The position numbers and the translations under genes are program-made. The notes beneath the pieces were generated by a model. It saw nothing but the letters and a program-made list of their open reading frames with translations. It was not told where the DNA came from and did no database searches. From positions 10,416,001-10,480,000 of the forward strand of contig NZ_CP102512.1 in assembly GCF_024612015.1 (NCBI RefSeq): 64,000 bases of DNA. Reading direction: 5' to 3'. This DNA is from Streptomyces sp. CA-210063. GTDB lineage: Bacteria > Actinomycetota > Actinomycetes > Streptomycetales > Streptomycetaceae. Positions 9,001 to 17,676 of the stretch are shown here, piece after piece. Position 1 is the stretch's first letter. The number at the start of each line of letters is the position of its first letter.

Positions 9001-9105
9001 ACGGCCAGGGGTGCGGTCGGCCTGCTCCTCGATGAGGGTCGCCACCGGACGGTACGGTCCGTGGTCGACCTCCGCGCCGGCGACCTGCCAGTTCGTTTCC
9101 GACAT
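6097..9105 (-). CDS. NRPS module A-PCP-terminal reductase
   Basis: A 1002-residue stand-alone NRPS. Adenylation domain at about residues 15-520: A3 VFTSGTTGVPKCAV, A4/A5 HTFDSAIWQL and NGYGPSEAS, A7 YRTGDLG, A10 LTDNGKVDL. Carrier domain near 555-600: LDHGGDSLNAL, Ser for phosphopantetheine. NADPH-dependent thioester reductase at about 635-1002: TGATGFVGARAVHRLL, catalytic SGYSRSKWVAERL Tyr-Lys. It should load one amino acid and release the chain as an aldehyde or alcohol. It lacks a condensation domain. Hand-read specificity residues are roughly D-S-W-D-V-G-G-I-G-K, which I cannot match to a substrate; D235 is present, as for alpha-amino acids. SD GGAGG precedes ATG 9105. Confidence 0.9.
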   Translation of the reverse strand: MSETNWQVAGAEVDHGPYRPVATLIEEQADRTPGRTALVHRGETETTLTYAEFDALANGLAAELTAAGVRDGDFVPLVIGNSVELPLCMVALMKLGAVFVPCDPAWPEERLRGVLKVLDPPLLLTTGPLVHTDRPSRVVSHRTLTPSTERPGRRPAPGHPVYGVFTSGTTGVPKCAVNLHGGLTNRFRFMSRYFGATGDEVVLQNSRHTFDSAIWQLLWPLTTGGRTIIPEQGEFLDLERTVETIARYGVTVTDFVPAILGMLVALLEAEPAHVAEVASLRHLVVGGEEIIPHAVHRLRELVPGLGITNGYGPSEASIGMVFHRVDGTEGDRIPLGRPIDNCYAVIDGADTDGIGEILIGGACLGAGYLGDPERTAEAFVPNFFPGVPGERLYRTGDLGWFDDSGLLRFAGRRDRQAQVDGVRIELGEIETTAEACPGVVQAKALTLRRSGRTRLVVAAAAEEGTTPVALREHLASVLPRVQVPQHCFVLQALPLTDNGKVDLGALHTIVEEKLESGAGTGSGPGGDAGLTRVERIAGVMGAVLDLPGFGVRDDFLDHGGDSLNALTAALRIRETLGVRVGISDLYAHRTPVALAAAVHGRATDASAADDASLMERDAELPEELAALARRAARTRPAVPPRTVLVTGATGFVGARAVHRLLTATEARVVCVVRAHDDAHARHRLIEALRAQGLWDEALAGRLDARRGDLARARFGWTREAWEAYAAQCDAVLHIGALVNFLLDYRAHRPANVAGTAEVLRFALSGRAKALHHVSTLGVLDRQAVRTTGRLGEDFDPTEAVTPASGYSRSKWVAERLVLTARRLGAPVTLYRLGEIMPAADNGVPNPKALTHLLLSAFLRLGLRPDVPMRSDYTPVDETAARLVAGLAEPAEGAVHHVFRDGSVDFAAIGLAEGGRSVPPEEFMAALRAAADEDEGSAAAVLAAVLTMLPASGPDGTPDFRRLLTDNPGLFTRDSCTALDARHGLREPPLEAALAAYRTTLTH

Positions 9106-9162
9106 ATCCTCCGAGCTCTCTGCTGATGCTGATGGGGGATGGGGGCGCCAGAGGGGTGGCTG

Positions 9163-10380
9163 TCACGACCGGCCGGCGCGGGCAGGGGTGACGCCCGCGA
9201 CGGCCGTGGTGAGCCCGGGTGGTGGCTCGTTCCCCGCGATGAGCGCGGCGAGCAGCGCGCCCGCCGCGGGGGCTGTCTGGATCCCGTAGCCGCCGAGACC
9301 GGCGAGCCAGCAGAAGCCGGCCGCGTCCGGATCGGGGCCGATGACGGGGGTGTCGTCGGGCGTCGAGGTGCGCAGCCCGGCCCAGGCGCGGCGGATGTGC
9401 CGTACCGGCAGCTCCACCACCGCCCGGAACCGGTCGAGGGCCAGCGCCACGTCGCGGTCGTCGGGCCGTACGTCACCGGGCGGGGCAGGGGTGGCATCGG
9501 CGGGAGAGAGAAGCAGGCCGCCTGACTCCGGGCGGGCGTAGAACGTGTCCGCCACGTCGGAGATCATCGGCCAGTGCGCGACGTCGGCCGCCGACCCGCC
9601 CGGCAGGCCCTCGTTCCCCGGGTGCCGCGAGTGGTCGCGGCCGCCTGTGTCGCCGGAGCGGCCCTCCGGCGCCCGGTCCGCCGGCACGGTGGCGAGCGCC
9701 GCCGTACGCCGGTACGACACCAGGCCCCTGGGGGCGACGCCGGCCGACCCCGCCACCTGATCGGCCCAGGCGCCCGCCGCGTCGACCACCACCGGCGCGG
9801 CGAACTCCCCGGCCGACGTGGCCGCGTACCACTGTCCGTGACGACGGGTCAGAGCGAGCACCCGGGCACCGGTCACGACACTCCCGCCCGCTGCCCGCAC
9901 GCCGCGCAGAAAGCCCTGGAGGACGGCGTCCGTGTCGATGTCGCGGGCACCCGGCTTGTACAGCGCGCGGTCGAAGGCGCCGGGCCGCAGTGCCGGGCAC
10001 AGGGCGAGCGCCTGGTCGCGGTCCACCTCGACCACCGGCTGCGGGGCGCTCGCGCCCGAGGCCTTCGCGGCATCGAACTCCCGGCCGGTGTCCGGGGTCC
10101 CGAGGGCGAGGACGCCACGCGGCCGCAGCAGCTCCGCGACGGGGGAGAATCCCGCCGGGGGTCTCTCGAAGAAGGCGCGGGAAGCCACAGTCAGCGCCCG
10201 TACCACGGTGTTCCCGTAGTACTCGGAGAAGAGCGCGGCCGACCGCCCCGTCGCGTGCGTGCCCGGAGTCCGCTCGGCCTCCAGCAGCGTCACCCGGGCG
10301 CCGGACCGGCCGAGGAAGTACCCGGCCGCGGCGCCCGCGATGCCACCCCCGACGACCAGCACGTCCGACAAGCCGCTCAC
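9163..10380 (-). CDS. FAD-dependent oxidoreductase (DAO / glycine-sarcosine oxidase type)
   Basis: A 405-residue flavoprotein. The N-terminal dinucleotide-binding motif is VLVVGGGIAGAAAGYFLGRSG, followed by the acidic end of the second strand, LLEAERT. The C-terminal FAD-contact region is GLGGYGIQTAPAAGALLA. The fold is the D-amino-acid oxidase/glycine oxidase class, so oxidation of a C-N bond of an amino acid or imine is the likely chemistry. Start: GTG 10380, overlapping the exporter stop by 4 nt. Residues about 245-280 are a Gly/Ser-rich insert (DRAPEGRSGDTGGRDHSRHP) not typical of the core fold. It belongs to the same leftward operon as the NRPS and encapsulin. Confidence 0.85.
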   Translation of the reverse strand: MSGLSDVLVVGGGIAGAAAGYFLGRSGARVTLLEAERTPGTHATGRSAALFSEYYGNTVVRALTVASRAFFERPPAGFSPVAELLRPRGVLALGTPDTGREFDAAKASGASAPQPVVEVDRDQALALCPALRPGAFDRALYKPGARDIDTDAVLQGFLRGVRAAGGSVVTGARVLALTRRHGQWYAATSAGEFAAPVVVDAAGAWADQVAGSAGVAPRGLVSYRRTAALATVPADRAPEGRSGDTGGRDHSRHPGNEGLPGGSAADVAHWPMISDVADTFYARPESGGLLLSPADATPAPPGDVRPDDRDVALALDRFRAVVELPVRHIRRAWAGLRTSTPDDTPVIGPDPDAAGFCWLAGLGGYGIQTAPAAGALLAALIAGNEPPPGLTTAVAGVTPARAGRS

Positions 10381-11816
10381 CGTCCCTTCCTGGGCAGGGT
10401 CACGGCCGCCACGCACAGCGCCAGCAGGGTGAGGCCGGCCGCCACGGCGAACCCCCGGGCCACCCCCGTGGACAGTCCCGCCCCGGCCTCGCCGGACACG
10501 GCGTCCCCGGACGACCACGCGACCGCGCCGAGCACCGCAAGCCCGGTCGCGCCGCCGATCTGCCGGGCCATGCTGAGCAGCCCGGAAGCCGCTCCCGAGT
10601 CCTCGTCGGCGACCTTGGAGAGCGCGGCCAGGGTCAGCGGCACGCCGGTGACGCCCAGACCCGCGTACGTCAGCACGGTAGGCACCAGCATCCCGGTGGT
10701 GTAGCCGCCCGACTCGCCGATCCTCGCCAGCCACAGGATCCCGGCGGTGGCCGTCAGCAGGCCGCCGCAGACCAGCGCGCGGGTGCCGAAGAGCGCCAGG
10801 AGCGGGGAGCCGGCCTTGGCCCCGATGACGAGCAGGCAGGTCAGCGGGAGGTAGACGAGCGCGGTGCGCAGCGGGCTGTAGTCCCAGACCTGCTGCAGGA
10901 AGAGGGTGAGGAAGAAGAAGATGCCGAACATGGCCGTGCCGATCAGCGCCGTCACGGTGTACGTGCCGAAACGGGTGCGGTCGGTGAACAGCCACAGCGG
11001 AACCAGCGGTTGGGCGCTGCGCCGCTCGATCACCACGAACGCGGGCAGCAGCAGGGCCGCCGCACCCAGCGCGGCCAGCACCAGGGCGGAGGACCAGTTG
11101 CCGCCCCCCGAGGCGCCGTCGATCAGCCCGTAGCACAGGAGCAGCGCGGCGAGGGTGCCGGTCACCGCGCCCAGGACGTCGAACGCGCCGCGTGTGCGGG
11201 GCGTTTCGCGCAGCACCCCGGCGCCGACGGCGAGGATCGCCACGCCGAGCGGGACGTTGACGAACATCACCCAGCGCCAGGACAGGTACACCGTGATCAG
11301 CCCGCCCGCCAGCAGCCCCACGCCGCCGCCCGCCGTGGCCACGGCCGTGTACCAGCCCACGGCCCGGTTGCGCCGCGGCCCCTCCGGAAAGGTCACCGCG
11401 ATCAGCGACAGCGCGGCGGGCGAGGCCGCGGCGGCGCCCACTCCCTGCGCCGTGCGGCAGACGGTCAGCAGCCACGCCTCGGTGGCGAACCCGCCGAACA
11501 GCGACGCGGCGGTGAAGACCGCCACGCCGGTCATGAACAGACGCCGCCTGCCGAGGATGTCCCCCGCCCGGCCGCCCAGCATCAGCAGCCCGCCGAAGGC
11601 GATCGAGTACGAGGCCACGACCCATTCCAGGTCCGAGCCGTCCAGGCGCAGCGACTCCTGGATGTCTGGCAGCGCCACATTGACGATGGTCGCGTCCAGC
11701 AGGAACATCAGCTGCGCCGCCGAGATCACCGCGAGCGCGACCGACCGCCGCCGACTGCCGTTGTCCTCCTGCGGGGACGTGGAGGTGTCGCCGGCGGTCC
11801 GCTCGGACGCCGTCAT
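10377..11816 (-). CDS. MFS drug exporter, DHA2 family (14 TMS)
   Basis: A 479-residue proton-driven exporter of the DHA2/EmrB-QacA type. Motifs: the N-terminal signature LLDATIVNVALPDIQ, motif A GGRAGDILGRRRLF, and WRWVMFVNVPLGV in the middle. Hydrophobic segments fit 14 passes. It overlaps the AMP-ligase stop by 4 nt (ATGA) and the FAD-enzyme start by 4 nt, so it is translated as part of the cluster operon. Likely role: export of, or self-protection from, the cluster product. Confidence 0.88.
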   Translation of the reverse strand: MTASERTAGDTSTSPQEDNGSRRRSVALAVISAAQLMFLLDATIVNVALPDIQESLRLDGSDLEWVVASYSIAFGGLLMLGGRAGDILGRRRLFMTGVAVFTAASLFGGFATEAWLLTVCRTAQGVGAAAASPAALSLIAVTFPEGPRRNRAVGWYTAVATAGGGVGLLAGGLITVYLSWRWVMFVNVPLGVAILAVGAGVLRETPRTRGAFDVLGAVTGTLAALLLCYGLIDGASGGGNWSSALVLAALGAAALLLPAFVVIERRSAQPLVPLWLFTDRTRFGTYTVTALIGTAMFGIFFFLTLFLQQVWDYSPLRTALVYLPLTCLLVIGAKAGSPLLALFGTRALVCGGLLTATAGILWLARIGESGGYTTGMLVPTVLTYAGLGVTGVPLTLAALSKVADEDSGAASGLLSMARQIGGATGLAVLGAVAWSSGDAVSGEAGAGLSTGVARGFAVAAGLTLLALCVAAVTLPRKGR

Positions 11817-13465
11817 CGGCGGGCGGCGTATTCGATCTCGAGACGTTCGCGCAGGGGGTGCCGCAGCACCTTGCCCAGCGAGTTCTTGGGCAGTTCCCAG
11901 ACGAACTGGACCCGGTCGGGCCAGAGCACCTTCGCCATCCGCTCGTCCGCGAGATGGCCGTGCAGCGTTTCCAGGGTGGGCGGCTCGCCCTCCGGCACGA
12001 CGACGGCACAGACCAACTCGGTGCCGGGGACGTGCGGGTCCGGGTAGCCGACGAGCGCGACCTCCTTGACGGCCGGGTGCCGGGTCAGGACGGACTCGAC
12101 CTCCAGGGTGGAGACCTTCTGGCCGCTGCCGCGGGTGATCTGGTCGACGCTGCGGCCGACGATCCGGATGCCGCCCCGGCCGTCGTCACGGGCCAGGTCG
12201 CTGGTGTCGAACCAGCCGTCCTCGTCGAGACAGGCCTCGTAGACCTCGCGCTGGCCGAGATACCCCAGACACTGCGAAGCCCCGCGCACCAACAGCCGGC
12301 CGGCGTCGCGGCCCGCCTCGACGGCGATGCGCAGCTCCATCCAGGGCTCCGCGCGGCCGTCGCTGCGGCCCGCCCAGCCCTCCGGGTCGTCGTCCCGGGT
12401 CACGGTGACGGCCCCGTTCTCGGTCATGCCCCACAGGGCGCGCACCGGGATGTCGAAGACCTCGCGCACCTGGGCGATCAACTGCGGCTGGATGGGGGCG
12501 GAGCCGGACACGATCTGCGCCACGCTGGAGGTGTCGCGCGGCTCCTTGCGCTGGGCGTCCAGCAGGTCGACGAGGTACGCCGGAGAGGCGTAGGCCCAGG
12601 TGACACGGTGGGCGGCGACGATATCGAGAAGCAGTTCCATGTCCCGGTTGGCCTCCTGCATCACACAGGTGGCGTGCAGGAGCAGCGGCATGTAGCAGGC
12701 GTAGGTCAGCCCGGCCATGTGCGTGGCGAAGTTGGGGATGGAGATGACGTCGTCCCCGTCGAGCCGGTGCGGCACGGAGACCGCGAGCACGGCCGCGTGC
12801 AGGGTGTTCTGGCTGTGCACGACGCCCTTCATCCGGCCGGTGGTGCCGGAGGTGTAGAGCAGCAGTGCCGGATCGTCGGGGCCCAACTGCCGCGCCGTAT
12901 CGACGTCGTGCCGCTCCTCCCACGGCGTACGGACGAAGAACTCGTCGAAGTCGAGGGCGCCGGTGGCGGCGGCGTCGCCCACCACGACCCGGTGGGCGAG
13001 GGACGCGGGGGCCGCCTCGGCCAGCCGGGCGCCGTAGTCGATGTCGTTGAAGCCGTCGACCGTGACGCAGATCCGCGCGGCGCTCTCCTGAAGCACCAGG
13101 GCCAGTTCACGGACGTCCAGCGCGGGGATCACCGGGCAGGCGACGGCCCCCACCCGGTGGCAGGCCAGGTACAGGGGTGTCAGGATCCAGCGGTTCGGCA
13201 GGTAGAAGGCGACCACGTCACCGCGCACGACGCCGAGTTCGGCGAGCGCGGCGGCGAACCGCTCGACCAGAACGGCCAGTTCGGCATAGCTCACCACCTT
13301 GGTGAGCTCGCGCCCCTCGTACGCGATGACGGCGGGATGCTCCGCTTTGGTGCGGGCTGCTTCGGCCAGGTCGGCCAGAAACGTTTCCTCTCGCCACCAG
13401 CCGGCCGCCCGGTATTTCGCGGCCGTCTCGGGTTCCGGAATAACCAACGTGTCCCATTTACCCAC
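11813..13465 (-). CDS. Acyl-CoA synthetase-like AMP-dependent ligase
   Basis: A 550-residue stand-alone ANL-superfamily enzyme without a carrier domain. ATP-binding loop LLLYTSGTTGRMKGVVHS, WGMTENGAV (A5), DTSDLARDD (A7), VGRSVDQITRGSGQKV (A8) and catalytic Lys in LPKNSLGKVLR. The overall look is of medium-chain fatty-acyl or cyclohexanecarboxyl-type CoA ligases, so it probably activates a carboxylic acid starter for CoA or a carrier protein. Start: GTG 13465 is preferred, with a G-rich SD-like stretch upstream and a conserved-looking N-terminus; an in-frame GTG at 13510 lacks a ribosome site. First gene of the leftward operon that ends with the encapsulin. Confidence 0.82.
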   Translation of the reverse strand: MGKWDTLVIPEPETAAKYRAAGWWREETFLADLAEAARTKAEHPAVIAYEGRELTKVVSYAELAVLVERFAAALAELGVVRGDVVAFYLPNRWILTPLYLACHRVGAVACPVIPALDVRELALVLQESAARICVTVDGFNDIDYGARLAEAAPASLAHRVVVGDAAATGALDFDEFFVRTPWEERHDVDTARQLGPDDPALLLYTSGTTGRMKGVVHSQNTLHAAVLAVSVPHRLDGDDVISIPNFATHMAGLTYACYMPLLLHATCVMQEANRDMELLLDIVAAHRVTWAYASPAYLVDLLDAQRKEPRDTSSVAQIVSGSAPIQPQLIAQVREVFDIPVRALWGMTENGAVTVTRDDDPEGWAGRSDGRAEPWMELRIAVEAGRDAGRLLVRGASQCLGYLGQREVYEACLDEDGWFDTSDLARDDGRGGIRIVGRSVDQITRGSGQKVSTLEVESVLTRHPAVKEVALVGYPDPHVPGTELVCAVVVPEGEPPTLETLHGHLADERMAKVLWPDRVQFVWELPKNSLGKVLRHPLRERLEIEYAARR

Positions 13466-13757
13466 TGAAGCGCCCCCGCTCTTCGTACTTCCAGCTTGAT
13501 ACTCGAGCACGAATCCAGTGGCCGAGCCTAGAGGATGAAGGAAGAGCGCGGTAGGCGGAACGAGGAAATCCGATTCTGTTTATCAGACGCACGGTGCCCT
13601 CACTTTTCGTTCAAAAGCGTGTGCAGTGTCCCCAATTGAGGTGATCGGCGTTCAATGCGCGTAAGCCATAAACCACTTGACAGACAGAGGCGGCGAGAGT
13701 GAGGCTGCGACGGCGTCCGCTCTGTCCACGGCAATGCGCGAGAGCTCTGGAGGCACG
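13466..13757. promoter_or_regulatory. Divergent intergenic region between the two arms of cluster 1
   Basis: About 290 bp separating the leftward AMP-ligase operon from the rightward ATP-grasp gene; both must be promoted from here. It is the least GC-rich stretch nearby and holds an imperfect inverted repeat, CTTTT-n5-AAAAG, near 13603-13618, and a TTGACA (13677-13682) that could be a rightward -35 box. No convincing matching -10 and no gene of its own seen. Confidence 0.45.
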
Positions 13758-14645
13758 GTGAAAGTAGGCCTGCTCGGCTGGGACTATTCGGGAATCGATC
13801 CCGACGGCATAAGCCTGGTGGAGTACGGCCGGGAGCGCGGGCATGAAATGTCGTTCTTCACACTCGAGGAGATCGCCTATCGCCCCGACCCGTCCGGCGT
13901 GGCACTCACCCTCGGTGGGGAGCCCGCGGAGGCCTTCGACGCCGTCATCAACCGCTCCAAGCTGTACGGCGACGACTGGCAGGACCGCGTCGAACGGCTG
14001 ACCATGCTCAGCAACGTGCCCGGCCTGCGGCTCTTCGACCCGGCTGACGTCTGGGTGACGGGATACAGCAAGTTCCTGATGGCCCAGCGGCTGGCCGCCG
14101 CCGGACTGCCCGTGCCGCCCATCCGCTCGGCGACCTCGCTCGCGGACGTCGAGGAGGCCTGCCAGGAGTGGGGCGAGGTCATCCTCAAGCCCTCCTTCGG
14201 CTATCGCGGCACCGACGTGGAACGCGTCGCCGACTTCGCGGCCGACAAGGCCGTCGCCGAGGAGTTGCTGTCCCGCTATCCGACCCTGGTCTGCCAGCGC
14301 TTCTATCCGACGTCGGGCGGCGAGTACCGGATCACGGTCGCGGGGGAGGCCACCCCGATCAACATGCTCAAGCTTCCGGCGCCGGGCTCCTGGCGCTGCA
14401 AGACGATGGAGGGCGCGACCTTCGAGCGGTTCGAGGCTCCCGACGAACTCGTCGAGCTGTCGCTGCGCGCCACCCGGGCCATGGGCATCACGCTGGCCGG
14501 CCTCGACATCCTTCCCGCCCCGGACGGCTATGTGATCCTCGAAGTGAATCCGGTCCCCGGCTACCTCTCCATGCTGGGCAGGGAGCAGCACCGCGAGGTG
14601 CTGGGCGGTGTCTTCGACTGGGTCGAGGCGAAGACCTCCGCCTAG
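13758..14645 (+). CDS. RimK/LysX-like ATP-grasp ligase
   Basis: A 295-residue ATP-grasp enzyme, expected to join a carboxylate to an amine through an acyl-phosphate. The ATP-binding lysine and loop are in VILKPSFGYRGTDVERV. The metal/ATP site is GLDILPAPDGYVILEVNPVP, with the usual Glu-x-Asn. Start: GTG 13758 with GGAGG 4 nt upstream, giving the expected N-terminus VKVGLLGWDY; ATG 13734 and TTG 13677 in frame lack a ribosome site. Followed 48 nt later by an aldo/keto reductase in the same direction. In a cluster with only one visible condensation domain, it is a good candidate for forming an amide bond. RimK/LysX relatives also work on amino-group carrier proteins, but I found no such small carrier gene here. 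Confidence 0.82.
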   Translation: MKVGLLGWDYSGIDPDGISLVEYGRERGHEMSFFTLEEIAYRPDPSGVALTLGGEPAEAFDAVINRSKLYGDDWQDRVERLTMLSNVPGLRLFDPADVWVTGYSKFLMAQRLAAAGLPVPPIRSATSLADVEEACQEWGEVILKPSFGYRGTDVERVADFAADKAVAEELLSRYPTLVCQRFYPTSGGEYRITVAGEATPINMLKLPAPGSWRCKTMEGATFERFEAPDELVELSLRATRAMGITLAGLDILPAPDGYVILEVNPVPGYLSMLGREQHREVLGGVFDWVEAKTSA

Positions 14646-14693
14646 CTGTCTCCATCCCCACCGGCCCAGTACTCGCCAGCACTCAGGAGAGCC

Positions 14694-15791
14694 ATGCGCT
14701 ACATGACCTTCGGCCGGAACACCGGGCTGCGTGTGTCGGAGTTCGCACTCGGTACGGCCAACTTCGGCGCGGGCGTCGGGGCACATCCCGAGGCCGCCGG
14801 ACTGATGTGGGCCAGACGGGGTGACGGCGCCGGGGGCGAGGACGCCCGCAAGGTCTTCGACCGGTTCGCGGAGGCGGGCGGCACCTTCATCGACACCGCC
14901 GACTGCTACCAGTTCGGCGAGTCGGAGAAGCTGCTGGGCGAGTTCCTCGCCGCCGACCGCGACCACTTCGTCCTGTCGTCGAAGTTCACCAACAGCGACT
15001 CCTCCCGTCCGGGCATCTCCAACACCGGCAACAGCCGCAAGAACATGATCCGGTCCGTCGAGTCCAGCCTGAAACGCCTGAGGACCGATCACATCGACCT
15101 GTACTGGGCCCACTTCCCCGACACGCTCACCCCCGCCGAGGAGATCCTGACCGCCGTCGACCAGCTCGTGCGCAGCGGCAAGATCCTCTACGCCGGTCTC
15201 TCCAACTTCCCCGCCTGGCGCGTCTCCCGGGCCGTGACGATCGCGGAACTCCGCGGCTGGGCCCCCGTCATCGGCATCCAGACGGAGTACAACCTGGTCA
15301 ACCGCACCGGCGAACGCGAACTGCTGCCCATGGCGGAGTCGCTCGGCCTCGGTGCGGCCCTGTGGTCACCGCTGGGCGGCGGACTCCTCACCGGCAAGTA
15401 CCGGCGTACGGAGGCGGGCTGGGTCAGCGACGAGAACCGCCGCCACCCGCGCAATGACACCGATCAGATCGAGGCGGTCGTCACCACCGTCCTCGCCGTG
15501 GCCGAGGAGACCGGACTCTCGGCGCTCCAGGTGGCGCTGTCCTGGCTGCGCGGCCGCGCGGCGCGGTCGACCACCGCGTTCGTGCCGGTCATCGGCCCGC
15601 GCAACGAGGCCCAGCTCGAGGAGTACCTCACGTCCCTCGATGTCACGCTCACGGAAGAGCAACTGGCACGGCTGGACGCGGTGAGCGCCGTCGAGCTGGG
15701 CAGCCCGCACGAGATCGGCCGTCTCGTACGGGACTCCCTGATCGGCGGGGATCCCGACCGGATGGTCGCGCCGGTCGTGCCCGTGGCCTGA
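14694..15791 (+). CDS. Aldo/keto reductase (second in cluster 1)
   Basis: A 365-residue reductase with an intact tetrad: TFIDTADCYQFG (Asp, Tyr), LSSKFT (Lys) and IDLYWAHFPD (His). C-terminal cofactor-binding FVPVIGPRNEAQLEEYL. It resembles the YajO/PdxI-like AKR branch more than the first reductase of the cluster does. Start ATG 14694 has AGGAG 5 nt upstream. Co-directional with the ATP-grasp gene and ends 10 bp from the convergent GNAT-like gene. Substrate unknown; presumably a carbonyl intermediate of the cluster. Confidence 0.87.
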   Translation: MRYMTFGRNTGLRVSEFALGTANFGAGVGAHPEAAGLMWARRGDGAGGEDARKVFDRFAEAGGTFIDTADCYQFGESEKLLGEFLAADRDHFVLSSKFTNSDSSRPGISNTGNSRKNMIRSVESSLKRLRTDHIDLYWAHFPDTLTPAEEILTAVDQLVRSGKILYAGLSNFPAWRVSRAVTIAELRGWAPVIGIQTEYNLVNRTGERELLPMAESLGLGAALWSPLGGGLLTGKYRRTEAGWVSDENRRHPRNDTDQIEAVVTTVLAVAEETGLSALQVALSWLRGRAARSTTAFVPVIGPRNEAQLEEYLTSLDVTLTEEQLARLDAVSAVELGSPHEIGRLVRDSLIGGDPDRMVAPVVPVA

Positions 15792-15801
15792 GGCGCCGGG
15801 G

Positions 15802-16728
15802 TCAGTCCGTCCACGCCGGATGGTGATGGACGGTCGTCGGCTCCAGGAACGGCGCGGTGTACAGCTGCGCCTGAGCCGCCTCCATCGGTTTCTCGCTGAT
15901 CAGATGCGCCGCGAGCCGACGCCCGGCGTACCCGAGGATGAGGGTCGGATCGCTGAGGGCCTTCAGACGCAGGACGAGATCGGCCTCGTCGGCGGCCTGG
16001 GGATCGGCGCACTCGTGTGAGGGAACCGCGCGGAACCCCAGCCCCGTCTTGAATCGGAGCAGTCCCGGCTGGGTCAGATGGCCCATCAGATTCGGCTCGT
16101 TTCCCAGCGTCGCCCGGGTATACCCCCTGGCCCGGGCCGCCCGCAGCATGGAGAAGTAGAGGACGCGGGGAAGACTGGACCGCCGGTAGGCCGCGCTCAC
16201 CGCGGAGAACCGGAGCACCAGCGTGTTCACCGCCGGGCATTCGAGCGCGAGGCAGCCGCCGACCAGCTCCTCCCCGTCGTACGCGAAGACCCCGAAGAAC
16301 TTCCGCGGCCCGTGCAGGACGGCGTCCCGGTGGTCGAGCGCGAACGGGACGCCGAACCGCATCTCGGCCACCCGCTCCTGGTAGAGCGCCAGGAACCGGT
16401 CGAGCGTGGCCGGTGACACCGGGTCCTCGATCGTCTCGCGCACACCGGCCGCGGCCGCCTGGCGTTGAGCGCGCCGGACGGTCTGGCGCGCCGAGCGGTC
16501 GAGGCCCGCCAGGAAGCCGTCCTCGTCCGCGCCCAGCTCGGCCACCCAGGTCAGGAGGGACGGCTTGCGGATGAACCCCCGGCGCGCGAGTTCGTCCCAG
16601 GTCCCGGCCGGGGGATTTTGCAGTCTGACGACGTCGATGTACTGATCCGTTCTGGCCCAGGGTTCCTCGGCCAGTTCCGCGGCTTCGATCAGGGCGAGTG
16701 CCAGGCCGTAGCGGTCCACGATCTCCAT
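15802..16728 (-). CDS. GNAT/FemAB-like acyltransferase
   Basis: A 308-residue protein whose C-terminal half has a GNAT-type core: FFGVFAYDGEELVGGCLALE, then LRFSAVSAAYRR and SMLRAARARGYTRATLGNEP, ending GLLRFKTGLGFRA. This layout, with a basic helical stretch LDRSARQTVRRAQRQ before it, is typical of FemAB/BioF2-like transferases that use acyl-CoA or aminoacyl-tRNA. It starts 12 nt after its upstream neighbour and shares its orientation, so probably one operon. It could add an acyl or aminoacyl group to a cluster intermediate. No clear SD. Family assignment moderate; donor unknown. Confidence 0.68.
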   Translation of the reverse strand: MEIVDRYGLALALIEAAELAEEPWARTDQYIDVVRLQNPPAGTWDELARRGFIRKPSLLTWVAELGADEDGFLAGLDRSARQTVRRAQRQAAAAGVRETIEDPVSPATLDRFLALYQERVAEMRFGVPFALDHRDAVLHGPRKFFGVFAYDGEELVGGCLALECPAVNTLVLRFSAVSAAYRRSSLPRVLYFSMLRAARARGYTRATLGNEPNLMGHLTQPGLLRFKTGLGFRAVPSHECADPQAADEADLVLRLKALSDPTLILGYAGRRLAAHLISEKPMEAAQAQLYTAPFLEPTTVHHHPAWTD

Positions 16729-16740
16729 GAGCCGGGCAGG

Positions 16741-17676
<936 letters not shown>

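Noticed and set aside
11858..13468. Long rightward frame opposite the AMP-ligase
   Set aside because: Same antisense effect; no family resemblance, no ribosome site.
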